Positions 5,599-11,328 of a DNA stretch of 11,328 nt are shown here, piece by piece. The DNA is taken from positions 1 to 11,328 of the forward strand of contig CAKSJL010000056.1 of NCBI GenBank assembly GCA_934463345.1, in the 5' to 3' direction. This stretch comes from an uncultured Oscillospiraceae bacterium (GTDB lineage: Bacteria > Bacillota > Clostridia > Oscillospirales > Ruminococcaceae). Position numbers and translations under genes: made by a program. Position 1 is the stretch's first letter. Each line of letters starts with the position of its first letter. Below the pieces are notes generated by a model that worked only from the letters and a program-made list of their open reading frames with translations, had not been told where the DNA came from and did no database searches.

Positions 5599-6715
5599 AC
5601 TTTTTCCTCCTTGTAAGCAGAAAACCGCCTGTAACAAACAAAACCGTCATAATAAGAAGTGTTATCATCTTTTCCATATAACGTGAATAATCATCATAAA
5701 CTGCAAGGCAATAGAACAGGTCAGATATAACCGCAGCCGGATTTATTCTGTTTATAACAGGACAATGACTTTCAACAACCATTTTCATATTGCCTACCAT
5801 AAGTCCGCTGAAGAAGCAACACAGCATTGAAAACGTCATTGCTATTCCTATCTTTGCACCCTCCGAAGCTCTTCCGGCAGAGCCTATAAAGAAGCCTATT
5901 GAAACTCCGAGAAGCGAACCGCCTGCGCCAGACAGATATATCATCGGTATCTTATTTCCCATGTTAATTTTCAGAATAAATATGATGTATGTAATGCTGA
6001 TAAAAATGCATATTGTCTGAACAAGGAAGGAAGCCAGAAGATTTGCCGTAATTCTTTTCAGCTTGTGAGTCGGAGCAACATTTTTTCTTGCACCGATCGC
6101 TGAAAGATTTGCTTCATTTGAAATAGCTGCAAACATGCCGGACATAGTTCCAAACAAGGCTACCATAGCGATCAGGTTCTGGAAATACTGCACATACACA
6201 TCCATGTTTTCGCCGGGAAGCTCACTGGTTTCAATGCAGCTTACCTCTGCCGAAAGGGCATCTATAACATCAGGAAGCTTTTCCGGATTGTTTGCCGCCG
6301 TATCGCTGATAATTGTCCTTACGGAATTATATCTTTCAAGGAATGATTTGATAATCGACTTTTTAAGACCGCTTCCGGCAACTTTCAGTGATAATTCATT
6401 GTCAGCACAAATAATTCCCATTACGTCCTCATTTTTAAGCAGTTCTTCGGCTTTTTCCATATCTGTGTACTCAACCTTGAAAAGCGGAGAATTGCCGTTT
6501 GAAACAGAATCAATAGTTTTACGGAATTCTGCATCCTCATGATTCATCACAACAGCAACAGGTATTTCCGAAAAAATTTCATCCTTTTCATAAAGATTTG
6601 AGAATGCCAGATAAAAAAACGTACCAAGTATTATAGGAAAACACATTGTCCAGAAAACCAGCTGTTTCTGTCTTATATTGTTTTTAAATGCATATTTAAA
6701 TATATGGCTGAACAT
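5585..6715 (-). CDS. ABC-2 type permease, first subunit
   Basis: The 376-residue protein has the same plan as its neighbour: a first helix at about 19-41, an extracytoplasmic domain to about 175, then helices at about 178-198, 224-250, 258-280, 288-308 and 348-367, and a basic C-terminus (RRKKYASI). It is the probable heterodimer partner of the second permease, in the membrane with the ATPase bound inside. Its ATG shares a base with the ATPase stop (TAATG), so the two are translationally coupled. The two permeases are alike in topology but clearly diverged in sequence, suggesting an old duplication and an obligate heterodimer rather than redundancy. Confidence 0.88.
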   Translation of the reverse strand: MFSHIFKYAFKNNIRQKQLVFWTMCFPIILGTFFYLAFSNLYEKDEIFSEIPVAVVMNHEDAEFRKTIDSVSNGNSPLFKVEYTDMEKAEELLKNEDVMGIICADNELSLKVAGSGLKKSIIKSFLERYNSVRTIISDTAANNPEKLPDVIDALSAEVSCIETSELPGENMDVYVQYFQNLIAMVALFGTMSGMFAAISNEANLSAIGARKNVAPTHKLKRITANLLASFLVQTICIFISITYIIFILKINMGNKIPMIYLSGAGGSLLGVSIGFFIGSAGRASEGAKIGIAMTFSMLCCFFSGLMVGNMKMVVESHCPVINRINPAAVISDLFYCLAVYDDYSRYMEKMITLLIMTVLFVTGGFLLTRRKKYASI

Positions 6716-7668
6716 TACTGTCCCTCCTTATCACGAAGTTCCTTGCCCGTAATTTCAAGGAATACGTCGTTTAGAGTCGGAAGCTCCGAATAAACCCTGC
6801 CGAACACAGCATCATTGTCCGAAAGGATTCCAAGAACCCTTACAAGATTATGCTTTCCCCCACTGCATTTTATAACAAGTTTTCCGTCATTAAAGTTTGT
6901 TTCATAAACATGTTCCAGATTGCGTATCTTATTTATTATATCTTCACTGACTGACAGAATTTCAATCGTGATAGTTTCTGTATTGCGAATCATTTTTTTC
7001 AGCTCGTCATTTGTTCCGATTGCAACATTCTTACCCTTGTCAATAATGGCGATGCGTGTACAGATCTGTTCAACCTCCTCCATATAATGAGAGGTGTAGA
7101 TTATTGTTGCACCTTTCCGGTTAAGCTCCTGTATTCCCTCCAGAATTTTGTTTCTGCTCTGCGGATCAACTGCAACTGTAGGTTCATCAAGAATTATAAG
7201 CTTTGGCTTGTGGGCAATTCCGCAGGCAATATTAAGACGACGCAGAAGTCCTCCGGAAAGCTTTTTCGGATAGAACTTCACAAAGTCCTCCAATCCTACA
7301 AATGCAATCGCTTCATTAACGCATTTTTTTCTTTCTGCTTTGTCCTTTATGTAAAGTCCGCAGAAATAATCTATATTCTCACGAACAGTAAGCTCATCTA
7401 AAACCGCCACATTCTGCATAATAACACCGATATTACGCTTTACTTCATAATTGTCCGGAGTCATTTTCTCTCCGAAAACTTCAATAGTTCCCTTGTCGAA
7501 TGTAAGAAGCGACAGCAGGCAGTTTATCGCTGTAGTCTTTCCAGAACCGTTAGGACCAAGCAAACCGAAAACTTCTCCCTCTTTAATATCTATGCTGAAA
7601 TGGTCAAGTGCAATAAGCTCCTTATAACGCTTGACGAGATTTTCAATTTTTACAACTGTTTTAGCCAT
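6715..7668 (-). CDS. ABC exporter ATPase (drug/lipopeptide-type)
   Basis: The 317-residue nucleotide-binding subunit has Walker A GPNGSGKTT (38-46), Q-loop Gln85, signature LSGGLLRR (137-144), Walker B LIILDE (157-162) and H-loop His194 (YTSHYMEEVEQ). The signature has Leu where canonical LSGGQ has Gln; ATPases of the DrrA/NatA/LnrL style often vary there. The C-terminal region after about residue 225 is the accessory domain of this subfamily. It powers export by the two permeases encoded immediately downstream. AGGAG lies about 10 nt before the ATG. In the B. subtilis LnrLMN and similar systems an ATPase with two ABC-2 permeases gives resistance to membrane-active natural products; transfer of that role here is an inference from gene layout. 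Confidence 0.92.
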   Translation of the reverse strand: MAKTVVKIENLVKRYKELIALDHFSIDIKEGEVFGLLGPNGSGKTTAINCLLSLLTFDKGTIEVFGEKMTPDNYEVKRNIGVIMQNVAVLDELTVRENIDYFCGLYIKDKAERKKCVNEAIAFVGLEDFVKFYPKKLSGGLLRRLNIACGIAHKPKLIILDEPTVAVDPQSRNKILEGIQELNRKGATIIYTSHYMEEVEQICTRIAIIDKGKNVAIGTNDELKKMIRNTETITIEILSVSEDIINKIRNLEHVYETNFNDGKLVIKCSGGKHNLVRVLGILSDNDAVFGRVYSELPTLNDVFLEITGKELRDKEGQ

Positions 7669-7690
7669 ATCCTTTCTCCTCCGTATCTAT

Positions 7691-7725
7691 AAGCGTGTAT
7701 GTACGGATTTTATGTGAACACGCTT
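7691..7725. repeat. 35-bp mini-copy of the long palindrome in the ABC leader
   Basis: AAGCGTGT (7691-7698) and ACACGCTT (7718-7725) are exact inverted ends. The stretch TTTTATGTGAACACGCT at 7708-7724 is identical to 4407-4423, one end of the long palindrome, so this looks like that element with nearly all of its interior lost. It lies between the predicted transcription start (about 7738) and the ATPase start (7668), and would form a hairpin in the 5' leader. Confidence 0.65.
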
Positions 7726-7744
7726 GATTTCTTAGTATGCTATA

Positions 7745-7774
7745 ATTATACCGCATATATCAGCGAAATGTAAG
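7745..7774 (-). promoter_or_regulatory. Probable promoter of the ABC exporter operon
   Basis: On the minus strand a perfect TATAAT (7750-7745) lies 18 bp downstream of CTTACA (7774-7769), a -35 with four of six consensus bases. Transcription would begin near 7738, giving a leader of about 70 nt. A weak -35 with a strong -10 suits activation by a response regulator. Confidence 0.6.
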
Positions 7775-7793
7775 TGAAGAAAGTCAGAATCAG

Positions 7794-7811
7794 ATGTGGC
7801 ATTTGTCACAT
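7794..7811. promoter_or_regulatory. Candidate operator upstream of the ABC promoter
   Basis: On the minus strand this reads ATGTGACAAATGCCACAT, an imperfect 18-bp palindrome with perfect 5-bp ends and near symmetry beyond. Its centre is about 64 bp upstream of the predicted transcription start, a usual place for a dimeric activator of the NarL/LuxR type. No second copy was seen elsewhere in the window. Confidence 0.4.
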
Positions 7812-7817
7812 TTTCAG

Positions 7818-7848
7818 AAAAAGGCCACACCCTGAACAGGATGTGACC
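7818..7848 (-). terminator. Rho-independent terminator of pcrA
   Basis: On the minus strand GGTCACATCC (7848-7839) pairs with GGGTGTGGCC (7832-7823) over 10 bp, including two G-U pairs, with a 6-nt loop, followed by TTTTT. It lies about 67 bp after the pcrA stop and separates pcrA from the ABC operon. Confidence 0.85.
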
Positions 7849-7884
7849 TGAGTTATTTGCTAATAAGAACACAGAATATAGAAG

Positions 7885-7915
7885 ATGTGCAAAGCAGACT
7901 TTGTACGGTGTCGCT
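7885..7915. repeat. Short repeat directly after the pcrA stop
   Basis: CTTTGTACGGT at 7899-7909 exactly repeats 2173-2183, and the match extends to 14 of 16 bases. On the minus strand GTACAAAG and CTTTGCAC form a hairpin with one mismatch and a 4-nt loop. Like the copy at 2156-2190 it starts at the base after a TAA stop codon. Confidence 0.5.
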
Positions 7916-10261
7916 TTAAAGCTTTTTAAGCTTCGCATAATTCGCCATAATTTTTTTAGTTCCTGCCTTTTCAAAAGCAATTTCCAGCATAGCATCATTT
8001 GACATCTTTCTGATTGAAAGAACTGTTCCCTCGCCGAATATCTTATGAACAACCCTGTCTCCTACAGAATATTCGGTATTATCGGTTTCCTGAGCATTCT
8101 TTGAACGCCTGTTGCTCTCCAGCTGCTGCTGAAGCGAAAACGAACTGTTTGCCTTCGCAACAGGAGGTGTGTCTGTTCTTGCAATAATAGTATTATCGTG
8201 CTTGTCAATAAGCTCCTTTGAAATTTCCTTTATAAATCTTGACGTAATATTTCTCTGCGTTGTACCGAAAACCATTCTCTGCGCCGCACTGCAAAGGTAA
8301 AGATTCTTCTTCGCTCTCGTTATTGCAACATAGGCAAGACGGCGCTCTTCCTCGATCTCCTCCTCGGTATTAAAGCAGCGTCCGCTCGGGAAAATCCCCT
8401 CCTCCATTCCTGCAACAAAGACATTGTTAAATTCAAGTCCTTTTGCCGAATGAACAGTCATTAGCACAACCGCGTCAGTGTCAGCGTCCATTTTGTCAAG
8501 GTCGGTGTAAAGCGAAATTTCTTCGAGGAACTCATTCAGTGACGGCTCTTCACTTTCATCAGCATACGCCTTTATTGTTGATTTAAGCTCGCCGATATTC
8601 TCGATTCTTGTAATACCCTCGTCACCAAGTCGCTGCATATAGTCAAGGTATCCGGTTTTATCAAGCATGATGTCGAAAAATTCGTCAAGAGGCTTTTCCT
8701 CTGCCGCCTGTTTCAGCTCCTCAAACATGCAGGCTGTTGATTTTAAAACAGATGCCTTTTTGGAAAGCACCGGATATTCGTCAGCATTTTTCATTACCTC
8801 AACCGGAGATATCCCAAGATTAGATGTAATGTCCATAATGAGACTTACTGTACTGTCGCCTATTCCACGCTTAGGCTCATTAATGATACGACTGAATCTC
8901 AGAATATCATTTTCATTGTTTATAACAGCAAGATATGACGTAAGATCCTTGATTTCCTTCCTGTCATAGAATCTCATTCCGCCGAACACACGATATGAAA
9001 TACCGCTTTTTACAAGTGCCTGTTCTATTATGTTCGACTGCGCATTCATTCTGTACAATATAGCATTATCGCTGAACTTTCCGCCGTCCTTTACTCTTTC
9101 AAGTATCTTTGAAGCGATGAATGCCGCTTCATCACGCTCGTTCTGTGCCTTGTACCAGTATACCTTTTCTCCGCTTCCGCTGTCTGTCCATAAATTCTTT
9201 GATTTTCTTTCGGAGTTATTCTTGATCACTGAATTTGCAGCGTCAAGAATATTCTGCGTTGAACGGTAATTCTGTTCAAGCCTTATAACCTTGCTTCCGC
9301 TGAACTGATGCTCAAAGCTCAGAATATTTTCAATCGTAGCTCCTCTGAATTTATATATACTCTGATCGTCATCGCCGACAACGCAGATATTGTTATGCTT
9401 TGCCGAAAGCAGACTTACAAGCCTGAACTGCGCATGGTTAGTGTCTTGATATTCGTCAACCATAATATATCTGTAACGGTTCTGATAATATTCAAGCGCA
9501 TCAGGAAAATCCTCAAGCAGCTTTACAGTAAGAGTTATAATGTCATCAAAGTCAACCGCATTTGAAGCAAACAGTCTTTTCTGATATTCTCTGTATATCT
9601 TTGAAACGACCTTTTTATAGTAGTTGTTTTCTGCCTGCTGTTCATATTCCTCCGGATCTGTCAGCTTGTCCTTTGCAAAGCTTATTTCCGAAAGTACACC
9701 TCTGGGAGGAAACTTTTTTTCAGATATTCCAAGGTCGGCCATACACGACTTAATAACACGCTGGCTGTCATCAGAATCATATATTGTAAAGCTGCTCTGA
9801 TATCCAAGCCTGTCAATATCACGCCTTAAAATACGGACGCATGCCGAATGAAATGTTGCAGCCTGTATATCAAGCGCCGTTTCGCCAAGCATTGCGGAAA
9901 GTCTGTCCTTTAACTCGCCTGCCGCCTTGTTTGTAAATGTAATTGCAAGTATATTCCATGGCTTCACAGGTGAAACTGCAATGCAGTCACGCAGTTGGTC
10001 AGTGGAAACATCTGCGCCGCCTATGTACTGTTCAAGCATACGGCAGTCATCATCACCGCCCTGATAAGCCGTATCATAGTACGCATCACCGAACGTTATC
10101 ATATTTGCAATACGGTTTACAATAACTGTTGTCTTTCCGCTTCCTGCACCAGCAAGAACAAGTACAGGACCATTAACAGAAAAAACCGCTTCCTTCTGAC
10201 GGTCATTCATTCTTCCAAAGTATTTTTCAAGAGCTTTTCTCTTTAATTCTGTAAAATTCAT
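7916..10261 (-). CDS. pcrA: ATP-dependent DNA helicase PcrA (UvrD/Rep family)
   Basis: The 781-residue superfamily 1A helicase unwinds DNA 3'-5' in nucleotide excision repair, replication restart and clearing RecA or RNA polymerase from DNA. Visible motifs: Q-motif Gln22, Walker A AGAGSGKTT (37-45), Ia ITFTNKAA (107-114), II VDEYQDT (268-274), III GDDDQSIYKFRGA (296-308), IV QNYRST (330-335), V TVHSAKGLEF (602-611), VI RRLAYVAITRAKK (640-652). The C-terminal YSVGDRVVHKIFGEGTV (about 730-746) is the Tudor-like RNA polymerase-binding domain typical of PcrA. An insertion of about 40 residues lies between motifs I and Ia. I start it at the ATG at 10261: GGAG sits 9 nt upstream, while the in-frame ATG at 10291 has no ribosome site and lies about 10 nt from the predicted transcription start. 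Single-gene unit; housekeeping. Confidence 0.96.
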   Translation of the reverse strand: MNFTELKRKALEKYFGRMNDRQKEAVFSVNGPVLVLAGAGSGKTTVIVNRIANMITFGDAYYDTAYQGGDDDCRMLEQYIGGADVSTDQLRDCIAVSPVKPWNILAITFTNKAAGELKDRLSAMLGETALDIQAATFHSACVRILRRDIDRLGYQSSFTIYDSDDSQRVIKSCMADLGISEKKFPPRGVLSEISFAKDKLTDPEEYEQQAENNYYKKVVSKIYREYQKRLFASNAVDFDDIITLTVKLLEDFPDALEYYQNRYRYIMVDEYQDTNHAQFRLVSLLSAKHNNICVVGDDDQSIYKFRGATIENILSFEHQFSGSKVIRLEQNYRSTQNILDAANSVIKNNSERKSKNLWTDSGSGEKVYWYKAQNERDEAAFIASKILERVKDGGKFSDNAILYRMNAQSNIIEQALVKSGISYRVFGGMRFYDRKEIKDLTSYLAVINNENDILRFSRIINEPKRGIGDSTVSLIMDITSNLGISPVEVMKNADEYPVLSKKASVLKSTACMFEELKQAAEEKPLDEFFDIMLDKTGYLDYMQRLGDEGITRIENIGELKSTIKAYADESEEPSLNEFLEEISLYTDLDKMDADTDAVVLMTVHSAKGLEFNNVFVAGMEEGIFPSGRCFNTEEEIEEERRLAYVAITRAKKNLYLCSAAQRMVFGTTQRNITSRFIKEISKELIDKHDNTIIARTDTPPVAKANSSFSLQQQLESNRRSKNAQETDNTEYSVGDRVVHKIFGEGTVLSIRKMSNDAMLEIAFEKAGTKKIMANYAKLKKL

Positions 10262-10307
10262 TATAGGTTCTCCAATCCCGTTAATAGCCATACAAACGAT
10301 ACTTTAC

Positions 10308-10336
10308 ATTATAGCATATTTTAAGGATTATGAAAA
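10308..10336 (-). promoter_or_regulatory. Promoter of pcrA with extended -10
   Basis: On the minus strand TATAAT (10313-10308) is preceded by TG at the extended -10 position (TGCTATAAT). The -35 region TTTTCA (10336-10331), 17 bp away, is weak, as is common with an extended -10. Transcription would start near 10301. Confidence 0.6.
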
Positions 10337-10346
10337 GCTTTAGAAA

Positions 10347-10382
10347 CAAAAAAATAATCCCCGGTCATAGACCAGGGATTAT
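10347..10382 (-). terminator. Strong rho-independent terminator of the LRR-dockerin gene
   Basis: On the minus strand a 13-bp stem (10382-10370 with 10366-10354, one G-U pair) closes a 3-nt loop and is followed by TTTTTT. It starts 17 bp after the stop codon and lies just upstream of the pcrA promoter. Confidence 0.9.
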
Positions 10383-10399
10383 GTAAAAGCAGTAAAAAA

Positions 10400-11272
10400 T
10401 TACTTGCTCATAAGGCTCTTTGCAATTTCAATTGCATCGTAGATGTTTACCTTGCCATCGCCTGTGATATCACCAGCAGCAAGCTGTTCATCTGTAAGGT
10501 CAACCATCTTCATGAGGTACTTTGAAATTTCAATTGCATCATAAAGATTTACCTTGCCGTCGAGTGTTACGTCACCAGGGAGGTAAGCACTTGCAACGTT
10601 GTACTTGAGGTTGATCTTGCCGGCAGCATACTTCTGAGCATCTGTTGCGTCCGGACCTTCAAGAGTTACAAGACCATAGTTGATTGTTGAAAGAACGAGG
10701 TCAAGTCTGTCGAGGTTAGCCTGTGAGAAACCGCAGTTTCCAGCCTGGATTTCCTTAACAACCTTGAGAGCTGTTTCTTCAGTTGTAGCGCCTACAGAAA
10801 CATTACCGATGTGCTTGTATGCTTTTGCAACAGCGTCAGCGATCTGATCGTCTGTATATTTCATGCCAGCAACATCGTTTACCCAGTACTTAACAACGCC
10901 GTTAACTGATTCAGCGCCTGAAGCCTTAACGATTTCCTGGTTAACAACTGCAGCTGTCATGAAAGCCTCATCAGCAATGAAGTCAGCTGTAAGAGTTGCA
11001 GGAACAACGATTGTTACTTCCTGGCTTACAAGACCGAATGCGAAGTTGTCAACACCAACAACTGTCTTTCCATCGATTTCTGATGGGATAACGATCTTTT
11101 CTGCTGTCTTATCTGTATAGTCAGTGATTACAACACCGTCAGTAACTTCTCTTACTGAGAAAGGTGATGTTACGTCTGCTTCGTCAGCAAATACACCTGC
11201 AACAGGCATAGCAGCTGTAAGCATTGCTGCTGCGCTGATGCCAGCCATGAGCTTCTTGAATGAATTCTTCAT
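10400..11272 (-). CDS. Secreted dockerin protein with a short leucine-rich-repeat-like segment
   Basis: The 290-residue protein has a signal peptide (1-29, cleavage after VFA). Residues about 38-105 read like one or two BspA-type (LRR_5) repeats: VVITDYTDKTAEKIVIPSEI, DGKTVVGVDNFAF, then a VVPATL strand. A central region (about 110-230), partly helical by appearance, I do not recognise. The type I dockerin (233-290) has calcium loops DVTLDG...LYD and DITGDG...IYD. No glycosidase motif is seen, so it is probably a non-catalytic binding, adhesion or assembly protein docked to a cohesin. GGAGG at 11284-11280 lies 7 nt before the ATG; a TATAAT at 11300-11295 is a possible -10 box, but no -35 is clear. 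Lysine is nearly always AAG and codon choice is narrow, unlike the AAA-rich kinase and transporter genes, which suggests high expression. Confidence 0.85.
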   Translation of the reverse strand: MKNSFKKLMAGISAAAMLTAAMPVAGVFADEADVTSPFSVREVTDGVVITDYTDKTAEKIVIPSEIDGKTVVGVDNFAFGLVSQEVTIVVPATLTADFIADEAFMTAAVVNQEIVKASGAESVNGVVKYWVNDVAGMKYTDDQIADAVAKAYKHIGNVSVGATTEETALKVVKEIQAGNCGFSQANLDRLDLVLSTINYGLVTLEGPDATDAQKYAAGKINLKYNVASAYLPGDVTLDGKVNLYDAIEISKYLMKMVDLTDEQLAAGDITGDGKVNIYDAIEIAKSLMSK

Positions 11273-11328
11273 GTTTATTCCTCCAAATTTTATAATTATA
11301 ATATTATGATATCATTTTGCGCCTTATT

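Noticed and set aside
5599..5637. Earlier ATG for the second permease
   Set aside because: AAGGAGG lies 7 nt before the ATG at 5598, inside this proposed extension.
7087..7401. 104-codon plus-strand frame inside the ATPase gene
   Set aside because: Antisense to the Walker B and signature region of a clear ATPase; no ribosome site or recognisable product.
7732..8052. 106-codon minus-strand frame at the end of pcrA
   Set aside because: It is a shifted frame over the pcrA 3' end, terminator and ABC promoter; the pcrA frame itself is complete, so it is not a broken gene.
10262..10291. Earlier ATG for pcrA
   Set aside because: It has no ribosome site and lies about 10 nt after the predicted transcription start; the usual start of the family fits 10261.

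Overview
The window looks like chromosome of a low-to-mid GC, Gram-positive gut or rumen Firmicute, most likely a Ruminococcus close to the fibre-degrading R. albus / R. flavefaciens group. The grounds are two secreted proteins with C-terminal type I dockerins (one fused to a GH5 glycosidase), strong GGAGG ribosome sites, AT-rich promoters close to the sigma-A consensus, and PcrA as the UvrD-type helicase. The genus is an inference from protein style, not a database result.

Layout. At 1-336 (minus) is the N-terminal part of a secreted protein of unknown function, running off the window. It diverges from 620-1981 (plus), a GH5 endoglucanase-like enzyme with a dockerin, followed 9 bp later by a 54-residue lipoprotein (1991-2155). 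The 283-bp divergent spacer holds one promoter on each strand and several short inverted repeats. From 2191 on, every gene is on the minus strand. Read in the direction of transcription from the right these are: a dockerin protein with a short leucine-rich-repeat-like segment (11272-10400) with its own terminator; pcrA (10261-7916) with its own promoter and terminator; an ABC exporter operon of one ATPase and two ABC-2 permeases (7668-4435); and a NarL/LuxR-type two-component system, kinase then regulator (4117-2398).

How the genes fit together. The ATPase-permease-permease set next to a HisKA_3 kinase and NarL-type regulator matches the layout of LnrJK-LnrLMN (linearmycin resistance) and similar sensor/exporter modules in Firmicutes. 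The likely role is sensing and exporting or resisting a membrane-active compound, but the substrate cannot be read from the sequence. The two dockerin proteins belong to the extracellular fibre-degradation machinery and carry different recognition residues, so they may dock to different cohesins.

The least expected structure is non-coding. Two long imperfect palindromes of about 160 bp (2229-2389 and 4261-4426) belong to one family. Each starts 8 bp after the stop codon of the last gene of its transcription unit and is followed by a short hairpin with a T-tract. A 35-bp mini-copy (7691-7725) sits in the predicted 5' leader of the ABC operon. A second, unrelated short repeat family follows directly on the stop codons of the small lipoprotein and of pcrA. 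No RNA genes, CRISPR array, transposase or phage genes were seen.
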